Position numbers and translations under genes: made by a program. The notes under the pieces were generated by a model. The model was not told the DNA's origin and searched no databases. It saw nothing but the letters and a program-made list of their open reading frames with translations. Below, one piece after another: positions 9,351 to 17,237 of a DNA stretch of 64,000 nt (the first letter of the stretch is position 1; every line of letters begins with the position of its first letter). Origin of the DNA: Lachnospiraceae bacterium (GTDB lineage: Bacteria > Bacillota > Clostridia > Lachnospirales > Lachnospiraceae); NCBI GenBank assembly GCA_900168235.1, contig FUZG01000010.1, positions 62,001-126,000 on the forward strand. The letters are read 5' to 3'.

Positions 9351-9823
9351 TTACAGATTCTTCTGAAGCTCGATCACAGCCTCCAGTGTCATTCCTATAT
9401 TATCTGCTACATACTCAGGTGTACTGCCTGAATTAAGAAGATTTTTTGCGATATCCTCTTTTACATTTACAGTTATCTCAGCAACCTTAGCCTCAATCGC
9501 TTCCTGTTTTTCTCTCTCAATGATCTGTTCAACTTTTGTCAACATAAGCATACTCCTTATCTTATCTGCGTCCCTCTCCTGGATTACCTTATCACAAAAT
9601 ACCAACAGACATTTTATGATAAAAACCCGTTGCAGCTCATCCTCAATCCTATCCAATAGTTGTATAATTCTTTGTATAGCGTTCTGTTTATCGCCCTTTT
9701 TCTTATATGTCAAAGGATACACTATAAGCTACATAACGTCTATATCATTATCCTTATCCAAAAAGTTTCCTCCACAAATAATATTGCTAAATGAATCTGT
9801 TTGTGGAAAAAACAATAGAATCC
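9320..9823. mobile_element. Candidate small mobile element bounded by 15-bp inverted repeats
   Basis: The 15-mer GGATTCTATTGTTTT at 9320-9334 recurs as its exact reverse complement at 9809-9823. The pair encloses only the Rpn-like nuclease remnant (9351-9722), in a unit of 504 bp. No target-site duplication is visible outside the repeats. It could be a MITE-like or decayed transposable unit; chance or an RNA pairing role cannot be excluded. Rpn proteins are annotated as recombination-promoting nucleases/putative transposases, which fits. Confidence 0.4.
9351..9722 (-). pseudogene. Rpn-family (PD-(D/E)XK) nuclease, C-terminal remnant
   Basis: 123 codons. The protein matches the C-terminal third of Rpn family recombination-promoting nucleases/putative transposases: a helical LLDRIEDELQ region, a basic-acidic coiled stretch (KVEQIIEREKQEAIEAK) and a terminal helix-turn-helix-like tail (NLLNSGSTPEYVADNIGMTLEAVIELQ). 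The N-terminal nuclease core (PD...ExK) is absent and the upstream sequence is not a continuation in this frame. There is no convincing ribosome site. It is best read as a decayed gene left inside a small inverted-repeat-bounded insertion; a short expressed helical protein is less likely. Confidence 0.65.
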
Positions 9824-10172
9824 AGAAATAAGAATAAGAAAGTATCGACTTAGTCAACGCTCATATCGAGAAAAAAGTCATGTCTACATAACAAATTAAA
9901 ATTTCAATCTTGGGAAATATTGGCTGAAATGCCAGACTCCACTGAACAGATTCAATTCAGCTTTGCTATGCTATCATGCTTAACTCTTGATGTAAAGTAT
10001 GAAATTATCAAGGTTCAAAATACCTAGGGGTTTCGCTTACGAAAATATTAAGAATTGAACAAAACCACTCTCCCCATCCCCTCAAATATATAAAGTGGTT
10101 TTTATCCGATATGAAACATTATATAGCTTTTGGATGCATAATAATGTTTATTTTGATGTGCAAAAATATGCC
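9723..10172. other. Intergenic stretch without recognisable gene
   Basis: About 450 nt of AT-rich sequence. It holds the right 15-bp inverted repeat (9809-9823), a small palindrome TCCACAAA/TTTGTGGA near 9770-9806 and a stem-loop of the local family at 9982-10015 (AACTCTTGAT...ATCAAGGTT with loop GTAAAGTATGAAATT). Nothing coding is supported. Confidence 0.5.
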
Positions 10173-10203
10173 AAAAACCTGCTGTCTCCAGAAACAGCAG
10201 GTT
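10173..10203 (-). terminator. Rho-independent terminator of the AAA-ATPase gene
   Basis: A perfect 10-bp stem (AACCTGCTGT 10176-10185 / ACAGCAGGTT 10194-10203) is followed on the minus strand by TTTTTGG. It lies 6 bp after the stop codon of the gene ending at 10209. Confidence 0.85.
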
Positions 10204-10208
10204 CTTTA

Positions 10209-11786
10209 TTAGATCCGTTCTATCTTACAATGATGCTTTTTCTCCCTATCATCCTTATCATAGCTGACTCCGACCAAAATTATATCTTCGTTCCTCTCCT
10301 TTAGCTTTTCCGGATAATTCCTTTTCCGTATCTGATCTATAGCTGTTTCTGCAGTTTCATCCCACTTTAACTCTATCACCAGAATAGGATAGTTACTCTG
10401 CTTCTTCGGTAGATATACAATATCAGCATAACCATTCCCACTTGGAAGTTCTTCTAATTGTGTATACTTATCCTTGTATGCAAAAAATGCCAGTTTAATA
10501 ACGCTTCTTAACGACTGCTCATTGTTATAGAACAACGGATCTGTCTCTGTCCTATGAATCTTTTCTATCTGCTCTGCTACAGCAGATTCATTCATTTCTA
10601 CAACATCCCGAATAAGCTTATCACTTTCCTGTATACGTTTAAGAGTTTCTTTGTGACTCACCCTTCGGATTACATCAGCAAACTCCTGTCTTACTTCTTC
10701 ATTTGGGATATATACGCTTTCGCTGCCTGATTCATAGCAAAGATATCCAAAATGTATCAACAAAGTCAATACATCATCCTTTGACGAAAAATTTATCATA
10801 TCATTTTGGAAGTTTCTGGTATTAACCTGAACACTATCTCCGCCAATAAGCTTTTCAACCGCTTTCAGCAGCCCATCAAAATCAAGATTGATAAAATCCA
10901 AAAGACTTGTCGCCGAAGATGACATCCTCCAATATGATTCAAACGAGTTGTTTTTTATTGCCTCCATCACGGAATTTGGATTATATATCGGACCGGCTAT
11001 CGGAAGTTCATAACCATCGTACCATTCCTTCATTTTTCGAAAGTCCATATCATACTCTTTACACAGACTTTCGACTTCTCCCTCAACAAATCCAAAATAT
11101 GGCGCCAACCGTCTGGGAGAGATCATAGTAAACTCGTCAAATTCCGAAACTGCAGACTGAGACCCGTCTTTCTTTATCGGTAAAATTCCTGTCATATACG
11201 CCGCTGAAAAAATCTTATCCGTTGCACTGCTGTTCTTAAAAAGCAGACGTAAAAAATCAAGATACTCTTTCTGGGTTTCTGAATTACTTTTGGAATCTCT
11301 TATCGGTGAATCCCATTCATCAATAATAGCAACAAACTTTGTTCCTGTATGATCAACGACACCTGCCAATGCATAGTCAATTCCCATTCCAGTATCAATA
11401 TCAGGATAAAATGCTTTAATCTCAGAAATAATAGTTTTACAAACTTCTTTTGTCAGTTCCTCTATTTTGCATTTTCCCAGGAAGGATGACACATCCAGAT
11501 AGAGAACATTATATTTATTCAAATGTTCCCTATAAGCATTATCAGAGGCTATTTCCAGATCATTAAAGAGTTTTTCCGAATCACACTCTACGCAATAATA
11601 TGCGCACAGCATCTGAGCAGCATAGGACTTTCCAAATCTGCGAGGACGGCTCACGCAAAAAAGCTTATCTTTTCCATCAATCTCTTTATTAATTAATGAA
11701 ATAATCCCGCTTTTATCTATATATCTCCCTTTTCTTGCAGAAGAAAAACCTTCATTTCCAGGATTTATACAAAAACCCATCTCCAT
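10209..11786 (-). CDS. AAA-ATPase-like / PD-(D/E)XK nuclease protein (DUF1703 type)
   Basis: 525 aa. The N-terminus has a P-loop-like RPRRFGKSYAAQML (about residues 48-60) and a Walker-B-like strand FVAIIDEWD, the pattern of the predicted AAA-ATPase family PF09820. The C-terminus carries GYADIVYLP (452-460) and ELKW (472-475), the D...ExK core of the PD-(D/E)XK nuclease superfamily (PDDEXK_9). Such genes occur in many copies in Lachnospiraceae and Bacteroidetes; their role (mobile or selfish, possibly defence) is unresolved. It is monocistronic, with its own promoter (11881-11908) and terminator. It is unlikely to belong to the flanking glycan genes. Confidence 0.88.
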   Translation of the reverse strand: MEMGFCINPGNEGFSSARKGRYIDKSGIISLINKEIDGKDKLFCVSRPRRFGKSYAAQMLCAYYCVECDSEKLFNDLEIASDNAYREHLNKYNVLYLDVSSFLGKCKIEELTKEVCKTIISEIKAFYPDIDTGMGIDYALAGVVDHTGTKFVAIIDEWDSPIRDSKSNSETQKEYLDFLRLLFKNSSATDKIFSAAYMTGILPIKKDGSQSAVSEFDEFTMISPRRLAPYFGFVEGEVESLCKEYDMDFRKMKEWYDGYELPIAGPIYNPNSVMEAIKNNSFESYWRMSSSATSLLDFINLDFDGLLKAVEKLIGGDSVQVNTRNFQNDMINFSSKDDVLTLLIHFGYLCYESGSESVYIPNEEVRQEFADVIRRVSHKETLKRIQESDKLIRDVVEMNESAVAEQIEKIHRTETDPLFYNNEQSLRSVIKLAFFAYKDKYTQLEELPSGNGYADIVYLPKKQSNYPILVIELKWDETAETAIDQIRKRNYPEKLKERNEDIILVGVSYDKDDREKKHHCKIERI

Positions 11787-11880
11787 ATCCTCTCAATATT
11801 ATTCCATATCTATTCAACAACATTTAATTAAAAAATAGGCACTTGCTCCTGTTGTTGCTTTTCGGTTAAGCCCTAATTCT

Positions 11881-11908
11881 ATTATAAAAAGTTAATCTGT
11901 TTCTGCAA
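11881..11908 (-). promoter_or_regulatory. Vegetative promoter for the AAA-ATPase gene
   Basis: On the minus strand TTGCAG (-35, 11903-11908) and TATAAT (-10, 11881-11886) are separated by 16 bp. It lies about 95 bp before the start codon at 11786. Confidence 0.65.
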
Positions 11909-11978
11909 GCACCCTATATTTATAGGCATTGAATTTATCCATCACTCTAAGACGACAAAAAATTAACAGAATGTTCAT

Positions 11979-12028
11979 TGTATACACGATTCTTATATGC
12001 TACATTTATTATAGCTATCTGTATACAC
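11979..12028. promoter_or_regulatory. Two TGTATACA palindromes upstream of the flagellin-like gene
   Basis: TGTATACAC occurs at 11979-11987 and 12020-12028, 41 bp apart. The core TGTATACA is a perfect palindrome and also lies upstream of both flagellins and the flagellinolysin, so it is a candidate binding site of a motility regulator. Confidence 0.45.
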
Positions 12029-12058
12029 CGTCCTGGCTTATAGAAAGAGGGTGTTGAT

Positions 12059-12790
12059 ATGAATTCTATATCTTCAATCGGTAACTATTCCTATAACAAC
12101 TACATAAATGTTTCAGCAATTTCCATTAATGAAAAAGCGCAGTCACAAGTCAATGGACTAAACGCAGGCAGTGAAAATATTGCATCCGGTCAGTCTCTCC
12201 TAAACATTTCAGATGGAGCCCTGGGACAGATTGGTGATTATCTGCAGTCTATACGCGAGCTTGCTATTAAAGCATCTAACGGAACAAATTCCTACAATGA
12301 CCGCCGTGCTATTCAGGACCAGATTGATCAGTATAAACAGGGCATAAGTGATATTGCTTCCAATACAAAATATAATGAAACCTACCTTCTTGACGGAAGC
12401 AGAGAAAATATAAATATCGCAGCTGATTCCACCGGAAGCTACGTTTCTGTTTCCGGATCAAATGCTACCTTATCGGCTCTCGGTATTGAAGACTTTGATG
12501 TAACTGATCCTGATTTTGACATTACATCTATCGATGATGCTATCAGCAAAGTCAATAACTCCAGATCTACCGGCGGAGCTAAGAGCAATTCACTTTCTCA
12601 TGCAGATGCGTATAATCAGCTCGCATCCTACAACACTGCGTCTTCCAGCATGATGAAGGACGAACTCCAGGAACTAATAGATAAATATCACGAAAATAAT
12701 AAAAACCGTCTTTTAGACAGGATGCGTATGATGATGCAGAAAAAAGACGAAGAGCAGATGAAAAGATCTACCATGAACCTCACCGCTTAA
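12059..12790 (+). CDS. Truncated flagellin-like protein
   Basis: 243 aa, ATG with AGAGGG ribosome site. Residues about 20-130 resemble the flagellin D1 domain: INEKAQSQVNGLNAGSENIASGQSLL, GDYLQSIRELAIKASNGTNS and a KYNETYLLDGS segment matching the flagellin KFNELYLLSGT. The canonical N-terminal D0 helix with AADDAAGLSISEKMR is absent, and so is the C-terminal partner ending NILQQAGQSMLAQANQ. Instead the tail is charged and Met-rich (RLLDRMRMMMQKKDEEQMKR). Without both D0 helices it should not polymerise like normal flagellin. It could be a filament accessory, chaperone decoy or regulator. The gene stands alone between two terminators, next to flagellum-linked genes. Confidence 0.7.
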   Translation: MNSISSIGNYSYNNYINVSAISINEKAQSQVNGLNAGSENIASGQSLLNISDGALGQIGDYLQSIRELAIKASNGTNSYNDRRAIQDQIDQYKQGISDIASNTKYNETYLLDGSRENINIAADSTGSYVSVSGSNATLSALGIEDFDVTDPDFDITSIDDAISKVNNSRSTGGAKSNSLSHADAYNQLASYNTASSSMMKDELQELIDKYHENNKNRLLDRMRMMMQKKDEEQMKRSTMNLTA

Positions 12791-12815
12791 TCTTTCAAGC
12801 TATCAACCATACCAC

Positions 12816-12860
12816 AAAAGCACCGAATCATGTCATCATTTTGACACTTTCGGTGCTTTT
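12816..12860. terminator. Bidirectional terminator
   Basis: A 12-bp stem AAAAGCACCGAA (12816-12827) / TTCGGTGCTTTT (12849-12860) lies between the converging flagellin-like gene (+) and the CDP-glycerol-transferase-like gene (-). T/A runs at both ends allow termination in both directions. Confidence 0.85.
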
Positions 12861-12863
12861 CAT

Positions 12864-14195
12864 TTATTCCACTTCCACATTTTCTATCATGATCGGTTTT
12901 TCTAGTTTTTGATATAGCCATACCAGAGAGCTCAGATCTCCATAATAAGCATCACTCAGTACCATCGCTGCCGTCATGTCGGGGGATTCATCATATATTC
13001 CCCAACCTTCAATACGATATCTTGTGACTATCTTATCGTACGCTTCCCGCAACTCGGGTTTCATAGACTGAATGGTTGCCTTAAGCAAAGGATGCGGACG
13101 CCATAAAAGAGCAACTCTTTCCCTCTCTTCATAGAATATCTGAAGGACACGTTCTATTTTTTTTATCATCTCCATTCCGGCATCCAAAAGCGCATTAATA
13201 CTGTTATTATACAAAACAATAACTTTTTTACTTCCATCTCCTTTGTAAATGACAGTCTTCCACTCTTCCGGGATATCAATATCAGTTTCTTTTAATTTTA
13301 AGAGCCTCTCTACTTTCGGTGATCCTGTTCCCTCTATCTTCCTCTCCCATACCGCTTTAGGTACGCCCGGAGCTTTTTCTGACAAAATCTTGATATACGC
13401 TTTCTTCATGTCCTCCGACTGAACGATGACTTTTGATGCCTGAATAACACCTGATGTCATCACAAAAGGCTGTAGATTTTCCAGATCATCTTCACTTTCA
13501 AGATCCGGTTCCTTCAGCACAAAATATGGGATATAAATCAGCTCTTCCGTCTGTCTTTTTAGGACCTTTGCATAAAACCTCGGTTCGACACTTGTTACTT
13601 TATTTCCTTCATCATAGGGATTATGTATATATATCCTGTCCGGGTGAAGTGCCTCCAGATCGACCTGCTTCCAGTCCGCGACTGTCACATTTTTAGGATA
13701 CAGATCCTGTTCATCATGTATCAAGCCAAGCGTACCATCAGGATTTTTGTCATAGTACGGGATAGATACGACCATTACTTCGTTATCAGGATCATGTCTT
13801 TCTTTTTCCCAAACTGTTTCCAGACTGTCCCACATAGATGCTTTATATGGCAGAAAAACAACCAGATTTCTCCCCGGTATTTCAGCTGTTAATCTATTAA
13901 AAATATCCGTAAGCTTATTATCAAGCTTTTCAACTCCATCACAGTCTATGATTCTATCTGAAGCTATCCTTTCATTAACCAGATACAAGAGTTCACAGTA
14001 TTCTTCCAATAGATGCACTGTCTCTGTCCCTTCGCCTTCATTATTCTCTATAAGTGTCCCAATTTGAATAGCTGCATTTTGACATTCAGACAATACAAAC
14101 TGCGCATCTTCCTCTGTGAGATCGTTTATCTTTTTCTGAATATGACTAAGATCATTCAACTGACTCAACAAATTTGCTTTAAGATAACTTCTCAC
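12864..14195 (-). CDS. CDP-glycerol:glycerophosphotransferase-like protein
   Basis: 443 aa, GTG start behind GAAGGAG. The C-terminal two thirds match the teichoic-acid polymerase (TagB/TagF, PF04464) type of GT-B fold: NLVVFLPYKASMWDSLETVW, then RIYIHNPYDEGN, then a late VALLWRPHPLL, and near the end MTAAMVLSDAYYGDLSSLVWLY. The His-rich RPHP and the SDxxxGDxSS motif are the usual nucleotide and acceptor site markers. The N-terminal 110 residues are helical and unassigned. It could add a glycerol- or ribitol-phosphate-like unit to a surface or flagellar glycan. It lies downstream of the DUF6033-like gene, with a strong hairpin between them. Confidence 0.7.
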   Translation of the reverse strand: MRSYLKANLLSQLNDLSHIQKKINDLTEEDAQFVLSECQNAAIQIGTLIENNEGEGTETVHLLEEYCELLYLVNERIASDRIIDCDGVEKLDNKLTDIFNRLTAEIPGRNLVVFLPYKASMWDSLETVWEKERHDPDNEVMVVSIPYYDKNPDGTLGLIHDEQDLYPKNVTVADWKQVDLEALHPDRIYIHNPYDEGNKVTSVEPRFYAKVLKRQTEELIYIPYFVLKEPDLESEDDLENLQPFVMTSGVIQASKVIVQSEDMKKAYIKILSEKAPGVPKAVWERKIEGTGSPKVERLLKLKETDIDIPEEWKTVIYKGDGSKKVIVLYNNSINALLDAGMEMIKKIERVLQIFYEERERVALLWRPHPLLKATIQSMKPELREAYDKIVTRYRIEGWGIYDESPDMTAAMVLSDAYYGDLSSLVWLYQKLEKPIMIENVEVE

Positions 14196-14215
14196 AGAAT
14201 CACTCCTTCACAAAT

Positions 14216-14255
14216 AAAGGAGAAGTAAAGTTCTGCTAACATTTACTTCTCCTTT
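14216..14255 (-). terminator. 14-bp perfect hairpin between DUF6033-like gene and its downstream neighbour
   Basis: AAAGGAGAAGTAAA (14216-14229) pairs exactly with TTTACTTCTCCTTT (14242-14255). On the minus strand it is followed by ATTTGTG, a weak T tract. It ends about 20 bp before the GTG at 14195, so it may terminate or attenuate read-through into that gene. Confidence 0.55.
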
Positions 14256-14321
14256 ATGTCATTGATTTTACATAAAATTACCATCAAGATATATCCATTC
14301 TGAGTCAAACTACAGAACCGC

Positions 14322-15101
14322 TCACACCGAAAAATCCATCAGCGGTGCACGATGCTTCTTTTTGGGTGCTTCTATCTTGTCCCAATCAATATTCCGAATA
14401 GCATCAAACAGTCCTTCAACCGAATCCGCTTCTACTCTTGTGCGCTTAGGCAGATCATATGTTTTCTTATCTTTGTCGACGTTCTTCTCAGACTCTTTAC
14501 TTTCCTCAGACTTCTTTTCTCTATTTTCTTCGATCCGAGCTTTCTGTGCATCGCTCAGCTTTCTGAGTTCTGCAAAATAAGTAAGTGTTCCGTCTTCCTT
14601 TACCGTAAATCCTATGGATTTAATATCTTCTCCATCATCTCCAAACTCATCTATCATCTCCGCGAGTTTCTTTGTCCCATCTTCGATGATACCCATATAC
14701 TTCTGCTTGGTAGCTTCATCTGACGCCATCTTTTCCAACAGTTCCGGCTCTATTAATACGCTAAATTCCTTTGTTCCCTGTGACAGATATTTCTGCGCTT
14801 CATAACTGTTGCTATAATCTCCTACAAAAAAATCAACATTTCTATAGGTCTTCTTTAACTCTTCCAGAAGATCAAGAGCAGCTTGTGATAACTGCACTGA
14901 TTCCCCTATTCCCAAGTTTTCCTTTTTCTTCTCCGCTCTGCCTGATCTGTCAGATGAAATATACTCAGCCGCAGCATCCGTCCCAAATTTTTTTGATTCC
15001 TTCTCTGTCTTCTTCTCTTTACCGCTTTCTGCCTTTTTCCACGGCTCAGGCATCATTCCGCTCTGCCCGTAGAGTCCATAAATATTGTTGATTCCATTCA
15101 T
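14322..15101 (-). CDS. DUF6033-like flagellar-locus protein
   Basis: 259 aa. It begins MNGINNIYGLYGQSGMM after a GGAGGT site. The N-terminal 60 residues are charged and probably disordered; the middle (about 65-185) has VQLSQAALDLLEELKKTYRN, FFVGDYSNSYEAQKYL and SIGFTVKEDGTLTYFAELRKL; the C-terminus is Lys/Glu-rich. This pattern resembles the DUF6033 family seen beside flagellar genes in Firmicutes; I recall the family only loosely. There is no signal peptide or membrane segment. A sigma-28-like -10 (GTCGATAT) lies upstream, supporting membership of the motility regulon. The function is unknown. Confidence 0.6.
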   Translation of the reverse strand: MNGINNIYGLYGQSGMMPEPWKKAESGKEKKTEKESKKFGTDAAAEYISSDRSGRAEKKKENLGIGESVQLSQAALDLLEELKKTYRNVDFFVGDYSNSYEAQKYLSQGTKEFSVLIEPELLEKMASDEATKQKYMGIIEDGTKKLAEMIDEFGDDGEDIKSIGFTVKEDGTLTYFAELRKLSDAQKARIEENREKKSEESKESEKNVDKDKKTYDLPKRTRVEADSVEGLFDAIRNIDWDKIEAPKKKHRAPLMDFSV

Positions 15102-15146
15102 AAAAGTACCTCCATGCTTCCGTGCATAATCATACTGTCAACTTCT

Positions 15147-15173
15147 ATATCGACAAAATCATCCTTTAAATCA
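15147..15173 (-). promoter_or_regulatory. Candidate sigma-28 promoter for the DUF6033-like gene
   Basis: On the minus strand TGAT-N15-GTCGATAT (-10 at 15147-15154). The -10 is identical to that of the flagellin at 39172. The -35 match is weak. The -10 is about 45 bp upstream of the ATG at 15101. Confidence 0.4.
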
Positions 15174-15278
15174 ATATTTTTTCATCTTTTATTCCTAAAT
15201 TATTTCAAAAAAAATCCGAAACACTATGCGGAGATTTATCCGTGTACCTTTTGATTTAATTTCGGAGAGTGGCTGAAC

Positions 15279-16448
15279 ATGAAAATCTTGTATATGGACT
15301 GGAAAAGTTATTGTACCGAAGATATGATCCCTGCTTTCGAGAAAGCAGGATGCAGTGTTATTCGTGTTCCCTTTACGAAGGAACTCGGCTGGAAAAGTGA
15401 TGAATATGCAGATATTCTGCGAACTCTTGTCCGCGCAGAGCAACCTGACTTTGTCTATTCATTCAATTTCTATCCTCTGATTTCCTCTGTATGCGAAAAA
15501 GAACGCTGCCGATATGTATCATGGGTATACGACAGTCCTCAAGTTGCTCTGTGTCACGATTCCGCAATGAACACCTGCAACATGATCTTTCTTTTTGACG
15601 AAGATCAAAAGCAGTATTTTTCATACAAAGGATTAAAAAATATATATTTTCTCCCTATGGCATCAAATCCTGACAGGATAAGACAAATGATTCTTACCGA
15701 CAAACTGCGTCAGGAATACACCGCACAGATTTCATTTGTCGGATCACTGTATAGCGAAAAAAAACACCGTTTTTATGAACGTTTTGACGGAATTAATGAC
15801 TATACAAGAGGATATCTTGATGCTCTGACTGAAGCACAGATGCGTGTATATGGTGCTAACTTTATAGAAGATTCTCTAAGACCCGATGTAATATCGGAAA
15901 TGATGCGCGTTTTCCCCATGATGCCTCACGAAGACGGAAGTGATACTGTTGAATGGCTATACTCCGAGTATATTCTGAATCGCCATGTAACCGCACAGGA
16001 ACGCTCAGAAATACTGACTGTATTATCAGAACAATACGACGTGAAACTGTACACAAATGATACCTCATGGACATCGGGAAAGATCAAAAATTGCGGTCCG
16101 GTGGATTATTATGATACTGCACCGTTTGTCTTTAAGTCGTCTTCCATTAATTTAAATATCACCCTGAGAAGCATCAAGAGCGGGATACCTCTCAGGGCAT
16201 TTGACATCATGGCATCCGAAGGTTTTCTCATGACATCTTTTACTGCAGATTTTCTGAAGTTCTTCATTCCAAATGAAGACTTTGTTTTCTATGAAAGTAC
16301 GCAAAATCTACTGGATACAGCAGACTACTATCTGGTCCACGAGGACGAAAGAAAGCGCATAGCGGAGAACGGATACAAAAAAATATGCCGTGACCACACC
16401 TTTGACATAAGAGTAAGTGAGATATTCGATAAGATAAACCGTTCCTGA
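15279..16448 (+). CDS. CgeB-family glycosyltransferase (DUF3880 + Glyco_trans_1_2)
   Basis: 389 aa, GGAGAG ribosome site. The N-terminal half (LVRAEQPDFVYSFNFYPLIS, YVSWVYDSPQ, NMIFLFDEDQ) is the DUF3880 domain of CgeB/spore-maturation-like glycosyltransferases. The C-terminal half (SSINLNITLRSIKSGIPLRAFDIMASEGFLMT and FYESTQNLLDTADYYLVHEDER) is the matching donor-binding Rossmann domain. Two full paralogues (34681, 36581) and one partial paralogue (35868) occur in this window. It is transcribed away from the DUF6033-like gene, is the only glycosyltransferase on the plus strand here, and probably adds one residue of the flagellar glycan. Donor and acceptor are unknown. Confidence 0.85.
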   Translation: MKILYMDWKSYCTEDMIPAFEKAGCSVIRVPFTKELGWKSDEYADILRTLVRAEQPDFVYSFNFYPLISSVCEKERCRYVSWVYDSPQVALCHDSAMNTCNMIFLFDEDQKQYFSYKGLKNIYFLPMASNPDRIRQMILTDKLRQEYTAQISFVGSLYSEKKHRFYERFDGINDYTRGYLDALTEAQMRVYGANFIEDSLRPDVISEMMRVFPMMPHEDGSDTVEWLYSEYILNRHVTAQERSEILTVLSEQYDVKLYTNDTSWTSGKIKNCGPVDYYDTAPFVFKSSSINLNITLRSIKSGIPLRAFDIMASEGFLMTSFTADFLKFFIPNEDFVFYESTQNLLDTADYYLVHEDERKRIAENGYKKICRDHTFDIRVSEIFDKINRS

Positions 16449-16525
16449 AATCACGTCCTCTCTATCACATAGCTTCAATGTTTGGCACTCTCACCTCGTC
16501 CCCCTTATTCTATCTATCCGAGCAC

Positions 16526-16980
16526 CTATAGCGTACAGAGATACTGCAAATCCTCCGAAGCAATTACTCCGGTATACTTTATTCCTCCATATAAACCTTC
16601 ACAAAACTTTATCCCTTCTTCTTGAAGCATATGCTTTACGATTCGCATTGTATTCTGTTCTCCTATTCTTTCATAATCGTCCATAATCATCACAAATGAT
16701 TCATTGAGACAATCCGGAAGAATACCAATAATGTCTACTCTAGAATAAACTTCGCTTCCATTCGGTCCGTCAATTAGGATAAGATCAAACTTTTTATCTT
16801 TTAAGGCATCCTCAAATCCTTCATAGTGAAATACATCCTTACCATTATTTCCCGGAACATCCATAGCCTCATGAACTGCCGGCAAATAGACGATTTCTGT
16901 CTTTTTAGAAATTTTTTCTCTATTATTTCAAGCTTTTCTTCAAATCTTATTAACTGCTGCTCTTTACTCTCATTATCCAT
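16526..16980 (-). pseudogene. Decayed SAM methyltransferase-like gene
   Basis: The distal part (16526-16885) encodes 119 residues with KFDLILIDGPNGSEVYSRVDII and SFVMIMDDYERIGEQNT, typical of the later strands of an O-methyltransferase-like Rossmann fold. An ATG at 16980 with an AGGAAGGGG site begins MDNESKEQQLIRFEEKLEII in another frame and runs into the distal part only after a frame change near 16900. The SAM-binding motif I that should lie between the two pieces is missing. So this is a gene with an internal deletion plus frameshift, still read from an intact sigma-28-like promoter (17145-17172). An active short protein is unlikely. Confidence 0.65.
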
Positions 16981-17144
16981 TTCGCAATACCCCTTCCTAT
17001 TTTTCTCCCCAAAACACCACTATAATCATCTTTTTATTCAAAAACTTTTATCCGCTCCTCGTCTTTCAAAATTCAGAATTCGATGACATATTTTTTTTCG
17101 TATAAATCTAAATCAAAATAATAATCTTCAATCGACTAGAATCT

Positions 17145-17172
17145 ATATCGGATATAAGTGCAAAAAATTTTA
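17145..17172 (-). promoter_or_regulatory. Candidate sigma-28 promoter for the decayed methyltransferase
   Basis: On the minus strand TAAA-N16-TCCGATAT, with the -10 at 17145-17152. It starts immediately after the T tract of the terminator at 17177-17212, an arrangement repeated near 27350 and 37893. Confidence 0.6.
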
Positions 17173-17176
17173 CACA

Positions 17177-17212
17177 AAAAAGCGAGGACGCAAATATACT
17201 TCCTCGCTTTTT
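17177..17212 (-). terminator. Terminator of the second glycosyltransferase operon
   Basis: A 12-bp stem AAAAAGCGAGGA (17177-17188) / TCCTCGCTTTTT (17201-17212) continues into T residues on the minus strand, 26 bp after the stop codon of the 878-aa glycosyltransferase. Confidence 0.88.
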
Positions 17213-17237
17213 CAAAAATATAATCAATCATTATTTA

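Noticed and set aside
10209-11786. A defence-island interpretation of the AAA-ATPase/nuclease gene
   Set aside because: It stands alone with only a decayed Rpn gene nearby. The family is abundant in this bacterial group and no partner defence genes are present.
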